Positions 29,524 through 38,653 of a stretch of 64,000 nt of DNA are shown one piece after another (position 1 is the first letter of the stretch; each line of letters opens with the position of its first letter). The notes beneath the pieces are model-generated. The model was not told the DNA's origin. It saw only the letters and a program-made list of their open reading frames with translations, and did no database searches. The stretch covers positions 1-64,000 of the forward strand of contig JARFPM010000001.1 in NCBI GenBank assembly GCA_030444405.1, in the 5' to 3' direction. The stretch comes from Nitrospira sp. Its GTDB lineage: Bacteria; Nitrospirota; Nitrospiria; Nitrospirales; Nitrospiraceae. The translations under genes and the position numbers were made by a program.

Positions 29524-31386
29524 GTGGATGATCTAACTCGACAGCTCAGCGAACGATTCGGCTTTGCCACGTTTCGGCCCGGCCAAGACGAGGTCATTCG
29601 CGCTGTGTTGGCTGGGCGCGATGCGATGGCGGTCATGCCCACGGGGCAGGGGAAGTCGCTCTGCTATCAATTGCCGGCGACTCTCTTGCCAGGGCTGACG
29701 CTGGTGATTTCTCCGCTCATCGCGTTGATGCAAGATCAAGTGACGGCCATGAAGCAGCGGAAGATTGCCGCAGCCGCGTTTCATTCCGGTCTCACCGGGG
29801 TTGAAAAGAGCCGCGTGATGCAGGAGCTCCAGCATCGGCGGCTTCAGCTGCTCTACCTGGCGCCGGAACGGATGCAACACGAGGGATTTCTCCAACTCTT
29901 GCGATCCCTCTGGGTCTCGCTGCTGGTGGTCGACGAGGCGCATTGCATTTCCCAGTGGGGGCATGATTTTCGACCGGATTATCTCAAGATCGGTCGCCTG
30001 CGCCGGGAACTCACGAATCCTCCCTGCCTGGCACTGACGGCCACGGCGACCACGCGTGTGCAAATGGATTTGTGCCAACGGCTGTCGCTTCGCGATCCGT
30101 TCCGACTCGTCGCAGGGTTTCGTCGGGCCAATCTTGCCTTGTCCGTCCAGTGCTGCCAGTCCCGCCGGGAGAAACTGACGACGCTGGACCGGTTGGTCTG
30201 CGGGACGGAGAAGGGCACGATCCTCGTCTATTGCGCGACTCGTCGGGCGGTGGAGGAGGTTGCCTCATGGCTGGAACAATCTCATCCCTCGGTCGGGTAC
30301 TACCATGCCGGTCTCTCCGATGAGGAACGGCGTCGCGTGCATGACGAGTTTCGTGCGGGGGCGTTAAGAATCTTGGCCGCGACGAATGCATTCGGCATGG
30401 GCATCGATAAGTCGGACGTCCGATTGGTCGTCCATTTCGACATTCCCGGAAGTATCGAGGCCTACTACCAGGAGGTTGGGCGTGCCGGTCGCGACGGACG
30501 GCCTGCCGCCTGTGCATTGCTATTTCATGAGCGCGATCTGGCCACGCAGGAATACTTCATTGACCAGGCGTTAAAAGACCCAGAAGGCGTTGCTCGTGCA
30601 GAGCGAATGCGGACGCTTCTTCAAGAAATGCTGGGGTATGTCGCAGTAGTGACCTGCAGGCAGCTTGCGATTCTTGAGTATTTTAGCGATGAGGCCGAGC
30701 TGGCCTTGGGCCCCTGCGGCCTGTGCGATCGCTGTCTCGCGCCGGCGCGGCAGCCGGGCCGCTCGATCTCTCAAGAAACCGAAGTTTCCGAGAAGGCCAT
30801 ATTGGAAACCGTATCCTGGTGTATGGGGCGGTTCGGCATGGGCCGAATCGTCGACATTCTCCGTGGAAGCCGTTCGAAGGCGCTGCTGGCCTACGGCGCA
30901 GAAGACTGTCCGACATACGGAATCGGTCGCGCACAGACGAAGCTGTCGGTGACGCGTCTGGCGAAAGACCTCATCGACTCAGGGTATCTTCGCATCGAAG
31001 GTACCGAGTATCCCACTCTCGAATTGACGTCCAAAGGGCGAGAGGCGCTCCAAGGGATTCGTGCGGTGGCATTGCCACAGGGAGAGGAACCTCAGGCCGA
31101 TGTAACGGTGAACAAGCCGCGTCGTGTATACGCCGCCGTCGCAGGTGCCCCTCAACCTTCGCCACCGAATCCGCAGCTATTCGAACGGCTCAGACAACTC
31201 CGCTCCGAACTTGCCGAGGAAGAAGGGGTGGCACCGTTCCTCATCTTTCACGATAAGACGTTGAAGGCCATTGCCGGGTATAAGCCCGGGACGCCGGCAG
31301 CTCTGTTAGAGATTCCAGGCATCGGTGAGATGAAAGCTGAACGATACGGCCGGCGGGTGTTGGAAGTCGTCAACGGAGATCTATAA
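29524..31386 (+). CDS. recQ: RecQ family ATP-dependent DNA helicase
   Basis: FRPGQDEVIRAVLAGRDAMAVMPTGQGKSLCYQLPA, VVDEAHCISQWGHDFRPDY, GMGIDKSDVRLVVHFDIPGS, QEVGRAGRDGRPA, GPCGLCDRCL, C-terminal HRDC; GTG start. Confidence 0.96.
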   Translation: MDDLTRQLSERFGFATFRPGQDEVIRAVLAGRDAMAVMPTGQGKSLCYQLPATLLPGLTLVISPLIALMQDQVTAMKQRKIAAAAFHSGLTGVEKSRVMQELQHRRLQLLYLAPERMQHEGFLQLLRSLWVSLLVVDEAHCISQWGHDFRPDYLKIGRLRRELTNPPCLALTATATTRVQMDLCQRLSLRDPFRLVAGFRRANLALSVQCCQSRREKLTTLDRLVCGTEKGTILVYCATRRAVEEVASWLEQSHPSVGYYHAGLSDEERRRVHDEFRAGALRILAATNAFGMGIDKSDVRLVVHFDIPGSIEAYYQEVGRAGRDGRPAACALLFHERDLATQEYFIDQALKDPEGVARAERMRTLLQEMLGYVAVVTCRQLAILEYFSDEAELALGPCGLCDRCLAPARQPGRSISQETEVSEKAILETVSWCMGRFGMGRIVDILRGSRSKALLAYGAEDCPTYGIGRAQTKLSVTRLAKDLIDSGYLRIEGTEYPTLELTSKGREALQGIRAVALPQGEEPQADVTVNKPRRVYAAVAGAPQPSPPNPQLFERLRQLRSELAEEEGVAPFLIFHDKTLKAIAGYKPGTPAALLEIPGIGEMKAERYGRRVLEVVNGDL

Positions 31387-31552
31387 CGATCAGCGGTCGG
31401 CTAGCGATTCTCACCTAGCGAGAGGTCCCCATCTGGAGAGACGACATCTTCTCTCGTGCGTGCCGGCTGGTTGCGAAAAACCTGCTTCACGCGGAACGCG
31501 ATCAGAAATGGCCACCCAGTGAGACGTCTCAATTGAGTGGTTCGCTATCCCG

Positions 31553-31780
31553 TTACGCCGCCTGCGCCGGCCGAAGGCCTTTTTTCGTCAAGGCCAAGCG
31601 AGTCGCGAGCCGGTTGGTTCTCCGGGCACGTTGCACGATTCGGTGATGGTGGATCAACGGGTCCTCGATATTGCCGCAGGTCACGCAGCGCAGCCCCCGC
31701 ATCCACATCGGTATAGAACTTTCCTGCATATCCAGTAAATGATCCACAACCATCAGCCCGCTACATCTGGTGCACGTCAT
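31553..31780 (-). CDS. small zinc-ribbon protein
   Basis: CTRCSGLMVVDHL...LRCVTCGNIEDPLIHHHR, two CxxC pairs. Confidence 0.65.
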   Translation of the reverse strand: MTCTRCSGLMVVDHLLDMQESSIPMWMRGLRCVTCGNIEDPLIHHHRIVQRARRTNRLATRLALTKKGLRPAQAA

Positions 31781-32128
31781 GGGAATCCCTCCTTAATAAG
31801 TTAGTCGAGCACGGATGATCGTGCTCATCATTCACCAGTGCTGATAGGCAATGATGATGCCATGATGAAAATCGTGACGAGGTTTAGACGTTTGGGGCTG
31901 TCAATAGCGGGATTTTCGCTCGTTCCTTGCCGGCGACTTGTCGCCTGCTACAAACATTTGGGTTGTGGATCGTATCGGAGTCGATACGCCGGGAGAGACA
32001 AAACGATACAGCAGTACTTACGTAGAAAACCAGGACATGCTAATGACGCGTACTGTCTGAACAATCACGCTCCCTTGGCGCGGTAAGCATAAAACATAAA
32101 ATCACCTGCCGATTACGACCACGATCTG

Positions 32129-33412
32129 TTGACAAGTCTCTGCCTCGCCGCCGAGAATCACTTCGGTATGTCAGGCAAAGAAATCCCAATTGCTAACCAG
32201 TCGGTTGTGGCTCAGGTCGAAGGGGATGACGAGCCAACCTTTCCTCGATACACCGGCCCGGCGTTCTTGTCATATGGATTCCGGCCGTTCTTTCTGGGAG
32301 CAGCGTTGTTCACCGGCCTAGCCGTTCTTGCCTGGGTCGCCTTGTTCGTGGGATGGGCGCAAGCGGAGTTGTTCTACCCGCCGCGCGAATGGCACGTGCA
32401 TGAGATGTTGTTCGGGTATTTGCCCGCCTTGATCGCGGGATTTCTCCTGACGGCCATGCCCAATTGGACCGATCGCATGCCGCTCAGAGGCGCGCCGTTA
32501 CTGGCGATGTTTCTGCTGTGGCTGGCAGGACGGCTACTCATGGCGGCGCCATTCGTCGGAACCTCCGCTGCAGCGGTTGTCGATGGATCTTTTTTGGTTA
32601 TCCTGGCGACCTATGTCTGGCGGGAGATTGTCGCCGCTCGGAGCTGGGATCGAGCGCCGATCGGTGTACTGGTGAGTTTCTATGCCTGTGCCAATAGTTT
32701 GTTTCACCTGTCAGCTTTACGAGAAGCGTCTACCGATCTTCCCGAACGTCTCGCACTGTCGGTCATGACGCTGTTGTTGACGATCATCGGAGGACGTCTC
32801 ACGCCCACCTTTACCCGCGAGTTTCTGGCTGAAAGGAATGAGCTCAGCCTGCCGGAAGTCTTTACTCAGGCGGATGGCGCCATAATCGTTCTCGTGCTCA
32901 TAGGCGTTCTCACGTGGATCGCTCAACCGGAGACGGTGTGGACAGGAATCATGCTGCTGGTGGCCGGGCTAGCTAGCGTGGCGCGTCTGTTGCGTTGGGG
33001 AGGGTGGCGGACCTGGCGTGAACCGCTCGTGCTGATCCTGCACGTAGGCTATGGATGGGTGGGACTGTTCCTGATCGCCCTTGGCGCATCGATTCTAGGG
33101 ATTGGATTTTCCGTCGAGAATGCAGTTCATCTTCTTACCACTGGAGCAATGGGCGTGATGACGTTGGCGGTGATGACCCGTGCGAGCCTCGGCCATACAG
33201 GCCGACCGCGGCATGCTGATCGGCTTACGGTTACGATCTACCTACTGGTCAACATCGGGGCGTTCCTGCGAATATTTGCGCCGAACCTCGATACACCCAC
33301 GACCCTCACTCATGCGATGCTCGGCCTATCGGCCCTCAGCTGGAGCGGGGCGTACCTACTCTTTGCGCTCGTCTATGGCCCTTTCCTTATCCGTCCGAGC
33401 CTCGATGAGTAG
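32129..33412 (+). CDS. NnrS family membrane protein
   Basis: FLSYGFRPFFLGAALFTGLAVLAW, EWHVHEMLFGYLPALIAGFLLTAMPNWTDR, GGRLTPTFTREFL, ALGHTGRP-like motif; start may be 32168 (MSGKEIP). Confidence 0.92.
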   Translation: MTSLCLAAENHFGMSGKEIPIANQSVVAQVEGDDEPTFPRYTGPAFLSYGFRPFFLGAALFTGLAVLAWVALFVGWAQAELFYPPREWHVHEMLFGYLPALIAGFLLTAMPNWTDRMPLRGAPLLAMFLLWLAGRLLMAAPFVGTSAAAVVDGSFLVILATYVWREIVAARSWDRAPIGVLVSFYACANSLFHLSALREASTDLPERLALSVMTLLLTIIGGRLTPTFTREFLAERNELSLPEVFTQADGAIIVLVLIGVLTWIAQPETVWTGIMLLVAGLASVARLLRWGGWRTWREPLVLILHVGYGWVGLFLIALGASILGIGFSVENAVHLLTTGAMGVMTLAVMTRASLGHTGRPRHADRLTVTIYLLVNIGAFLRIFAPNLDTPTTLTHAMLGLSALSWSGAYLLFALVYGPFLIRPSLDE

Positions 33413-33506
33413 AGCGTCTTGTGGGCATAGCGAGTAGCATGTCCTCAGACTGGGCTTCGGACGAACAAGTGGCGCCTCGTTGACCGGTGGTAGACGAGCG
33501 TTTCGC

Positions 33507-34145
33507 CTAGCGAGTCAGCAAGGCCCAGGTGAAGTGTGGGCCACGACCCTGAACCCGTGCCATTTTGATCCACAGTAGTGTGAGATGCTCGAGATGCAAG
33601 CTCATTGATAGGGGGCCTGTATCGACAGGGTACCAGCCAAGCTGGATGCAAAGTGTGCTGACGACGTCTTTCGCTCTTACGTCATCCCCAGCGATCAGCA
33701 TAGCGGGACGGAGGTCGCCGTATCCCGGGTACGCGCTGTTCTCGAAATTTTCAAATCCATAGATAGTAAAGGCCTTGACCACCTTGGTGTTTGGCGCCAC
33801 TTTCTGCACCGCCTCTGAACCGGATTGCGCACTGTTGAGTCCGTGAGTCAGGTTCGGGCCGACTGGGTTTGTACAGTCAACGAGGATTTTCCCGCTCAGC
33901 TCAGCAGCCACGAGCTTCAGGGCTTCCGCATTGGCCTGAAACGGGGTCGCCAGAAAGACCACCTCGGCCTGCTTGACGACTTCGCGAGGAAGTCCGATTT
34001 TGAGATTGGCATTCCTGGCCAGCGCTCTTCGTACGCTTTCAGAGTGTGGATCGTTTGCTGCAAGCGCGACCTCGTGTCCAGCACGTTGAAGATGGTCGGC
34101 CAGCGCGCCACCAACCTGACCATAGCCGATGAATGCGATGATCAT
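33507..34145 (-). CDS. NAD(P)-binding F420-reductase-like oxidoreductase
   Basis: IIAFIGYGQVGGALADHLQRAGHEVALAANDP Rossmann; GKILVDCTNPVGPN; KVVKAFTIYGFENF. Confidence 0.85.
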   Translation of the reverse strand: MIIAFIGYGQVGGALADHLQRAGHEVALAANDPHSESVRRALARNANLKIGLPREVVKQAEVVFLATPFQANAEALKLVAAELSGKILVDCTNPVGPNLTHGLNSAQSGSEAVQKVAPNTKVVKAFTIYGFENFENSAYPGYGDLRPAMLIAGDDVRAKDVVSTLCIQLGWYPVDTGPLSMSLHLEHLTLLWIKMARVQGRGPHFTWALLTR

Positions 34146-34876
34146 GATGTACCCCTATGTGGATTTTCATTTAGAGCATCGAGCACCAGTTTAGCCACCT
34201 CATGCCCAGAATGTTGTTGCTGTCCCGTAATCAAATATCCATCTCTGATCGCGTGGGGAGCAAACGCATGTTTTGTGATGAACTGCGCCCCGAGCTTCTT
34301 CGCTTCGTCTTCTATGCGGAACGGCATCACAGTCCGGCCAACAACCTGGTCTGCGTAATCCTCCTCGCTATTCGCAAATCCCGTCATGCGTTTAGCACGA
34401 ATCAATAAGTCCCCATTTGACAACTTGGCGTCCAACAGTACGCATGTCCCGTGGCATAACGCGGCGCTCGGCTTGCCTGCTTCGTAGAACCGAACGAACA
34501 AATCGGCTAACAGACGGTTGTGGCGAAAGGTAAACATCGGAGACTGTCCACCTGCTATGACAATGGCGTCGAATTGCCTGTGGTCCAATGTTGAGATTGC
34601 TGGGGTGTTCTCGATCTGGCGCATGAATTCCGGCCTATTGATATAGGTGAGTGAGAGGGTATCCTCCTTCGAATAACCGGAGGCATCGCGCGGATCGCTA
34701 AAGCTGTCGAATTCGACTTTCCCGCCAAGCGGACTCGCAATGGTGACCTCGCAACCCGCCTTCACAAATGCGTCGTATGGATGAATGAGTTCAGAAGCCC
34801 AAAACCCGACCGGCCACCCCAGTGTGGTTGATACCGACGGATTCGCGACAACGATTAACACGCGGTGCTGAGCCAT
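34142..34876 (-). CDS. DJ-1/PfpI-like type 1 glutamine amidotransferase-fold protein
   Basis: GFWASELIHPYDAFVKAGCEVTIASPLGGKV; AIVIAGGQSPMF; SAALCHGTCVLLDA nucleophile elbow; overlaps next gene by 4 nt. Confidence 0.88.
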   Translation of the reverse strand: MAQHRVLIVVANPSVSTTLGWPVGFWASELIHPYDAFVKAGCEVTIASPLGGKVEFDSFSDPRDASGYSKEDTLSLTYINRPEFMRQIENTPAISTLDHRQFDAIVIAGGQSPMFTFRHNRLLADLFVRFYEAGKPSAALCHGTCVLLDAKLSNGDLLIRAKRMTGFANSEEDYADQVVGRTVMPFRIEDEAKKLGAQFITKHAFAPHAIRDGYLITGQQQHSGHEVAKLVLDALNENPHRGTS

Positions 34877-35001
34877 ATCTCCTCCTGTAGAGTAGAACCC
34901 AAAGGGATATTCTATCGTGTATGACGAGAAGTGTAGGCAATCTACTCATTCGTGTGAATGACTTGTTTTCGATTACTCTCATATGTTTATCGTATCAAGC
35001 A

Positions 35002-35880
35002 ATGGAACTCAGACACCTGCGATATTTTGTGGCTGTAGCCGAGGAATTGAGTTTTGCTCGTGCCGCCGAACGTCTGCATATCTCTCAGCCCCCTCTGAGC
35101 ACACAGATCCGGGATCTTGAAGTCGAACTGGGGACACGGCTGCTTGAGCGCACGAAAAGAATAGTGAGAATGACGCCCGCTGGCAGGGCGTTCCTGCAAG
35201 AAGCGCGAACCATATTGGAACAGATTGATGGAGCAAGAGAGCGGGTGCGATCAGTGACCCAAGGTAAAGGGGGATCGTTTCGAATCGGTGTGATCCCAAC
35301 AGCGGCTCTTCCGGCGATTGCCCAAGGGGTCCGGCGGTTCCTCAAGCACCATCAGACCGTTGATGTACTGATTCGGGAAGGTGATGTCGACAGCCTATTG
35401 GCCGAGATTTATCAGGATCGTCTAGACGTCGCCTTTGTTCGACCTCTTGAGACAATGCCTCATCTGAAAACTCAATCTGTGTATCGCGATAAACAGGTTC
35501 TCGTCGTTCCCGATTCTCATCGCCTGGCCGGCGTAAAATCCGTTCGCTGGGAATGGCTCGATGGCGAGCGGGTGCTTCTGATCAGGAATAACCAGAACTT
35601 TGGCCTGGTTCTCCGTCATGCCTGCGCGGCGCGTCGTGTCAGGCCTTTCTTTTTACACGTCGCTGAGGATTTTCACTCGTTGTTGTGGTTGGTGAGCGCC
35701 GGACTCGGCATCTGTCCGGCTCCAGCGTCAGTCGTTGGACAGTTGCCACCGGGGTCTGTCGTTCGCGCATTAGCGAAAGGGGCTCCGTCTCTCGACGTGG
35801 TCGCAGTCTGGAGAAAAGATCAGGCACACCCGCTCGTTACTCGCCTGCTGGGTATGCTGCGTCAGCACCGGTGGTCTTGA
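35002..35880 (+). CDS. LysR family transcriptional regulator
   Basis: MELRHLRYFVAVAEELSFARAAERLHISQPPLSTQIRDLEVELGTRLLERTKR; start moved from the 34921 ORF start to the canonical LysR Met at 35002. Confidence 0.93.
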   Translation: MELRHLRYFVAVAEELSFARAAERLHISQPPLSTQIRDLEVELGTRLLERTKRIVRMTPAGRAFLQEARTILEQIDGARERVRSVTQGKGGSFRIGVIPTAALPAIAQGVRRFLKHHQTVDVLIREGDVDSLLAEIYQDRLDVAFVRPLETMPHLKTQSVYRDKQVLVVPDSHRLAGVKSVRWEWLDGERVLLIRNNQNFGLVLRHACAARRVRPFFLHVAEDFHSLLWLVSAGLGICPAPASVVGQLPPGSVVRALAKGAPSLDVVAVWRKDQAHPLVTRLLGMLRQHRWS

Positions 35881-36029
35881 TCGTCGATGCAGTGGTCGGG
35901 CTCCCGCTGGCATCCCCTTGACCTGTGCTGTATGATGAATATGTGTAGTGGAGTTGGACAGTCCTGAAATCCCGCTTCATTGTGGCAGGTTGTTCAAAAT
36001 GGCTGTCCAGCAAGGCCCGAGCGGAAGAT

Positions 36030-36161
36030 CTTTGAGGATGTTCAAAAAGCCGTTGTGCGAGGCCGCAGGGGGCGGCGACTGAGGCGTACTCCTTGTCGGT
36101 ACGCCGCAAGGAGACGCGGACCCGAGAACGACGCAGAGCGGGTTTTTCAACATTCTCAAAG
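36030..36161. repeat. palindromic MITE-like intergenic repeat immediately upstream of ssrA
   Basis: Left arm 36030..36052 CTTTGAGGATGTTCAAAAAGCCG; right arm 36139..36161 CGGGTTTTTCAACATTCTCAAAG (reverse complement matches 20/23). Confidence 0.7.
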
Positions 36162-36164
36162 AAA

Positions 36165-36512
36165 GGGGGCGACCGGTTTCGACGGGGATACTGAGGTCAC
36201 TGTCGCATGTCGAGCTCTCGGGGACTCGTAAAACTCCGGGAAAATGCAACTGCCAATCAAGAACTGGCACTCGCAGCTTAATTAACTGCGACGTTCTTCC
36301 ATCTGATGCCCGCGGGGGTGGAAGAGCGCGATGCAGCGGGCTGGTCCAAAGCCGGTGCTCAGCGGCTGAGGACGAGACCTTTCTGGGCTAGTGGCTGTTC
36401 TAAGCCAGCCGACGGGCGTGGATGGCTGCGAAACTTAAATTGTCGGCTACACATGTAGACACAGTGCACTGACGATCTTCGGACAGGGGTTCAACTCCCC
36501 TCGCCTCCACCA
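36165..36512 (+). ncRNA. ssrA: transfer-messenger RNA (tmRNA)
   Basis: 5' GGGGGCGACCGGTTTCGACGGGGAT; tag GCA ACT GCC AAT CAA GAA CTG GCA CTC GCA GCT TAA (ATANQELALAA*); 3' GGGGTTCAACTCCCCTCGCCTCCACCA T-arm/acceptor with CCA. Confidence 0.95.
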
Positions 36513-36530
36513 TACCAACCTTCGGTTGAC

Positions 36531-36571
36531 CCGGCGCCTCTTTTGCGCTTCATCGTAATAGAAGGCGCCGG
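36531..36571 (+). terminator. putative intrinsic terminator-like hairpin after ssrA
   Basis: CCGGCGCCTC ... AAGGCGCCGG inverted repeat; only a weak T tract follows. Confidence 0.4.
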
Positions 36572-36820
36572 ATAAAACCCTCCAATGGCGTTCTCTCTGG
36601 TGCTTTCCACGTTCCGGCGGCTCATCCCCTCATTGACGCCGCCGGAAAGAGTCATCAACCCACCAGTGTGCTTTTCTTGGGGTGACCCGACACGTCTTCT
36701 GCACTTTGTGGGATTTAAAGGAGAATGATAAGTCTCTCAAGGCGGCACTTATTGCAGGGGCCCAACTTTCTGTTTTGGGATCGCGCCTGATGGGAGAGAA
36801 CGGATACATTCTCTGTGCCG

Positions 36821-38605
36821 CTACAGCACATCACTCCATGGAGGGCTGACGGCGAACGCGGCGTTGATCAAGCCGACGTGGGAATAGGCCTGAGGGAAGT
36901 TTCCGAGCTGGACGCGAGTTTCCGGCACGAAGTGTTCGGCAAAAAGCCCCACACCATTCGCTCCGGAGAGAATCTGATTCATGATCTGCTTCGCCTCGGT
37001 CAAGCGACCGAGTTTGGCCAGCGCTTGAACGACCCAGAACGAGCAAATGACAAAGCTCGACTGGGGCTTGCCGAAATCGTCCTGCCGTAGGTAGCGGAAG
37101 AAAAATCCTGTTTCCTTTCCGTCTCGGCATACGGCGAGAGCCTGCTTGATCTGCGTGATCGTCGTATCGCACACCTCTCGATCTGGAAATCCCAGAATAG
37201 CCAATTGCGCTAAGGAGGCGTCGTAACTCTCGTCAGTCGGCCCATTTCGGAGGGCTTTGTCCCTGGTGGCTTCCAGCAAGGCGTTTGCCGCACGCGTGCG
37301 GGCCGTGTCAAGGTTGGTCGGTAGATCGCGGAGAAACCCGGCACGCTGCATGCGGTAGGCACGATCGAGGCCGGCCCAACACATCAGATTCGTGAACGAG
37401 TGCTCCCTCCAGCCGTTCCGAATCTCCCATAGCCCGGCGTCAGGTTGCGAGATGCTTCGTTCACAGAGGCGGACCAAGTTCGCGACCAGAGCTTCATGAT
37501 CTTTGGTCCGTAGGTCAAAAAAACGGTTATCGAAGAAGATCGGAGCCAGGGTGAGAATCATCTCCCCGTAGACGTCGTTTTGCACATGTTCGGCTGCCTG
37601 ATTGTGGCTCCGTACGGGTCGGCTGCCGAGAAATCCCTGCCAGTTGGAATGTTCAGTTTCCGGGAGGGGCAGATCCTGGCTGAGTGTATAGACCGGTGCC
37701 AACCGATCATGCGATTGCTCGTAGGCATAACCCACGTTAAGGAGAAACTTCAGGAAGCCTTCCATTTCCTCGAAATGGCCCAGGTTATAGAATGCGGAGA
37801 GAGAAAAGTGGGCATCGCGCAGCCAGCAATAGCGATAGTCCCAGTTCCGCGGACCGCCTGGTTCTTCGGGAAGGCTGGTGGTCAGCGCGGCGAGGATCGC
37901 CCCGGTGTCTTCATAACAGTGGAGCTTGAGTGCCAATGCCGAACGGATGACCTCCTCTTGATAGACGACCGGGATGGAACAATGTTTCACCCAGGTCCGC
38001 CAGTACTTGGTCGTCTGGTCCAGAAACTCATGGCTGACCTTGACCAGATCGTCTTCAATACCGATCCCCCACGTCAGTGCGAAGTACATCTTGGAAGTCA
38101 GGACGACTGGTGTTTCTTCGCAAAGGTAGGTAAGCGGCATATTGGTCAGCAGCCGCAGGTACTCGCCTCGCATCTCATATCGGAGATGGCTGCTTCCGCG
38201 GACAAAACGGACCGGTGTCTTGTCCCAGCCGGAGACCGGCTTGCAAGAGACACGAATCGACGGTGATCCGCTCAGCGGTTCGACGATTCGAAACAAGGCG
38301 GCGGGACGGTAGACGCGACCATATTGCAGGAAGCGAGGGCAAAAGTCGGTAATCTGGAACGCATCCCCATTGGGAAGCGAGACGGTTGTCACCAGGATAT
38401 TGGTGTTTGGGAGGTATTGTTGCGTGGTGGTTGTTTCCGACGACGGGACGGACGAGGAGATGGAAAACTGGCCACCCTCCTGGTCCAGGATCTTCCCGAA
38501 TATCGGTGGGCTATCGGGTCTCGGGAGGCACAGCCAGTCGATAGACCCTTGTGCACTGATCAGGGCGGAAATTTGGCAGTTTCCGATGAGTCCGTACTGG
38601 TACAT
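36821..38605 (-). CDS. GH15 family glycoside hydrolase (trehalase/glucoamylase-like)
   Basis: IGNCQISALISAQGSIDWLCLPRPDSPPIFGKILD; GPRNWDYRYCWLRDAHFSL; divergent from otsA. Confidence 0.9.
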   Translation of the reverse strand: MYQYGLIGNCQISALISAQGSIDWLCLPRPDSPPIFGKILDQEGGQFSISSSVPSSETTTTQQYLPNTNILVTTVSLPNGDAFQITDFCPRFLQYGRVYRPAALFRIVEPLSGSPSIRVSCKPVSGWDKTPVRFVRGSSHLRYEMRGEYLRLLTNMPLTYLCEETPVVLTSKMYFALTWGIGIEDDLVKVSHEFLDQTTKYWRTWVKHCSIPVVYQEEVIRSALALKLHCYEDTGAILAALTTSLPEEPGGPRNWDYRYCWLRDAHFSLSAFYNLGHFEEMEGFLKFLLNVGYAYEQSHDRLAPVYTLSQDLPLPETEHSNWQGFLGSRPVRSHNQAAEHVQNDVYGEMILTLAPIFFDNRFFDLRTKDHEALVANLVRLCERSISQPDAGLWEIRNGWREHSFTNLMCWAGLDRAYRMQRAGFLRDLPTNLDTARTRAANALLEATRDKALRNGPTDESYDASLAQLAILGFPDREVCDTTITQIKQALAVCRDGKETGFFFRYLRQDDFGKPQSSFVICSFWVVQALAKLGRLTEAKQIMNQILSGANGVGLFAEHFVPETRVQLGNFPQAYSHVGLINAAFAVSPPWSDVL

Positions 38606-38653
38606 TGGGTGACCATATTTGATTTCTCCACGAAAGTAAACTAACTTGTTTCT

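Noticed and set aside
31838-32086. 82-aa + strand ORF between the zinc-ribbon gene and nnrS
   Set aside because: No motif and atypical composition for this genome; likely noncoding.
36513-36810. Integrative element at the tmRNA 3' end
   Set aside because: tmRNA 3' ends are common integration sites, but no integrase or duplicated 3' end was found in the window.
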